From assembly GCA_035270785.1 (NCBI GenBank), contig DATESN010000053.1:1-6070 (forward strand): DNA of 6,070 nucleotides, written 5' to 3'. The DNA is from DATESN01 sp035270785 (lineage in GTDB: Bacteria; Bacillota; Clostridia; Lachnospirales; Lachnospiraceae). Below the pieces are notes generated by a model, which did not search any database, was not told where the DNA came from, and saw nothing but the letters and a program-made list of their open reading frames with translations. Of this stretch, positions 5,739-6,070 are shown piece after piece; the stretch's first letter is position 1, and each line of letters starts with the position of its first letter. The translations under genes and the position numbers were made by a program.

Positions 5739-6070
5739 TATTTCTTTTCTATATTCGAAAGTAAGGGTGCCTGTACTAATAAAAATACGAAAGCGATTGG
5801 AATACTTGGATGGAAAATCCATTCTGTCATGCCACATATTCCAAATGCAATTATAACAACTGCTGGCAATAACGTAAAGAGGTAAGCCTCCGATTTATTC
5901 TTCATATAGATTACACTTCTAAAAAATCCACAGATTCCAAATAGTACAAACACAATTCCAGTTGCTATTCCATGATCATAGGCACTTTGTAAAAACGTGT
6001 TGTGGGCATGGGCAATGATCTCGTTGTTCACTGTAATAATCATAGCGTCATGACCGGTCCAATTAAGTCT
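5738..6070 (-). CDS. O-antigen polymerase/ligase-like membrane protein (Wzy/WaaL family), C-terminal part only
   Basis: The frame is open from the TAG stop at 5738 to the window edge, giving 110 residues of C-terminus; the start lies beyond 6070. The ATG at 6043 is internal: the codons before it (R-L-N-W-T-G-H-D-A) are open and it lacks a Shine-Dalgarno. AHAHNTFLQSAYDHG (20-34 of the visible part) matches the conserved H-x-H-N-x-F-L-Q extracytoplasmic loop of the PF04932 group. Three hydrophobic segments follow, at about 35-55, 63-82 and 90-104, with the family's G-x-T-E pattern at GMTE (80-83), and the protein ends in a short charged tail. Enzymes of this family polymerise undecaprenyl-linked repeat units (Wzy) or transfer finished glycan to an acceptor (WaaL, PglL); the visible part cannot separate these. 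In a Gram-positive polysaccharide operon, a polymerase is the likelier role. Confidence 0.85.
   Translation of the reverse strand, partial: RLNWTGHDAMIITVNNEIIAHAHNTFLQSAYDHGIATGIVFVLFGICGFFRSVIYMKNKSEAYLFTLLPAVVIIAFGICGMTEWIFHPSIPIAFVFLLVQAPLLSNIEKK

Noticed and set aside
2948..5885. Several plus-strand open frames of 60-83 codons (2948-3196, 3815-4066, 3988-4188, 4368-4559, 4762-4944, 5064-5279, 5605-5856, 5688-5885)
   Set aside because: All lie antisense to well-supported minus-strand genes, several overlap each other, and none shows a recognisable domain. They are shadows of the real genes.
5738..6043. A complete small 101-residue membrane protein starting at 6043
   Set aside because: The frame is open upstream to the window edge with plausible protein sequence, and the H-x-H-N-x-F-L-Q motif marks the C-terminal end of a much larger Wzy/WaaL protein.

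Overview
The window is a stretch of a cell-surface polysaccharide or glycoconjugate operon. Every real gene lies on the minus strand, so transcription runs from position 6070 towards position 1. The DNA is visibly AT-rich, Shine-Dalgarno sites are of the AGGAGG/GAGG type, and the protein families match eps/cps clusters of low-GC Gram-positives. A clostridial host, for example of the Lachnospiraceae type, is the best guess. That is inference from style, because no taxonomic marker is present.

Layout in transcription order: (1) 6070-5738, the C-terminal end of a Wzy/WaaL-type O-antigen polymerase/ligase, running off the window edge. (2) 5696-3840, a membrane-anchored UDP-GlcNAc 4,6-dehydratase (PglF/EpsC/CapD type). 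(3) 3761-2628, a PLP-dependent DegT/DnrJ/EryC1/StrS sugar aminotransferase (PglE/EpsN type). (4) 2569-1949, a small PglC/EpsL-type phosphoglycosyl transferase. (5) 1901-786, a FemAB-like/GNAT-fold acyltransferase. (6) 789-1, a family 4 glycosyltransferase (PglA/CapM-like), overlapping gene 5 by 4 bases and cut by the window edge. No promoter or terminator is visible, and no gene-free stretch exceeds 78 bases.

Together the genes outline a route. The dehydratase makes a UDP-4-keto-6-deoxy-GlcNAc and the aminotransferase aminates C4, giving a bacillosamine-type 4-amino sugar. The phosphoglycosyl transferase loads the first sugar phosphate onto undecaprenyl phosphate, the GT4 enzyme adds the next sugar, and the Wzy/WaaL-like protein polymerises or transfers the finished glycan. 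The hexapeptide-repeat N-acetyltransferase (PglD/EpsM) that normally completes this pathway is absent from the window. A FemAB-like enzyme sits in the same cassette, which raises the possibility that the 4-amino group, or another part of the glycan, is aminoacylated or otherwise acylated.

The most distinctive DNA-level feature is that all four intergenic spacers contain short tandem duplications of purine-rich sequence. Units are 11, 8-12, 13 and 13 bp. In three spacers the units resemble or adjoin the ribosome-binding site. The clearest case is a four-unit 13-bp array filling the spacer before the phosphoglycosyl transferase gene.
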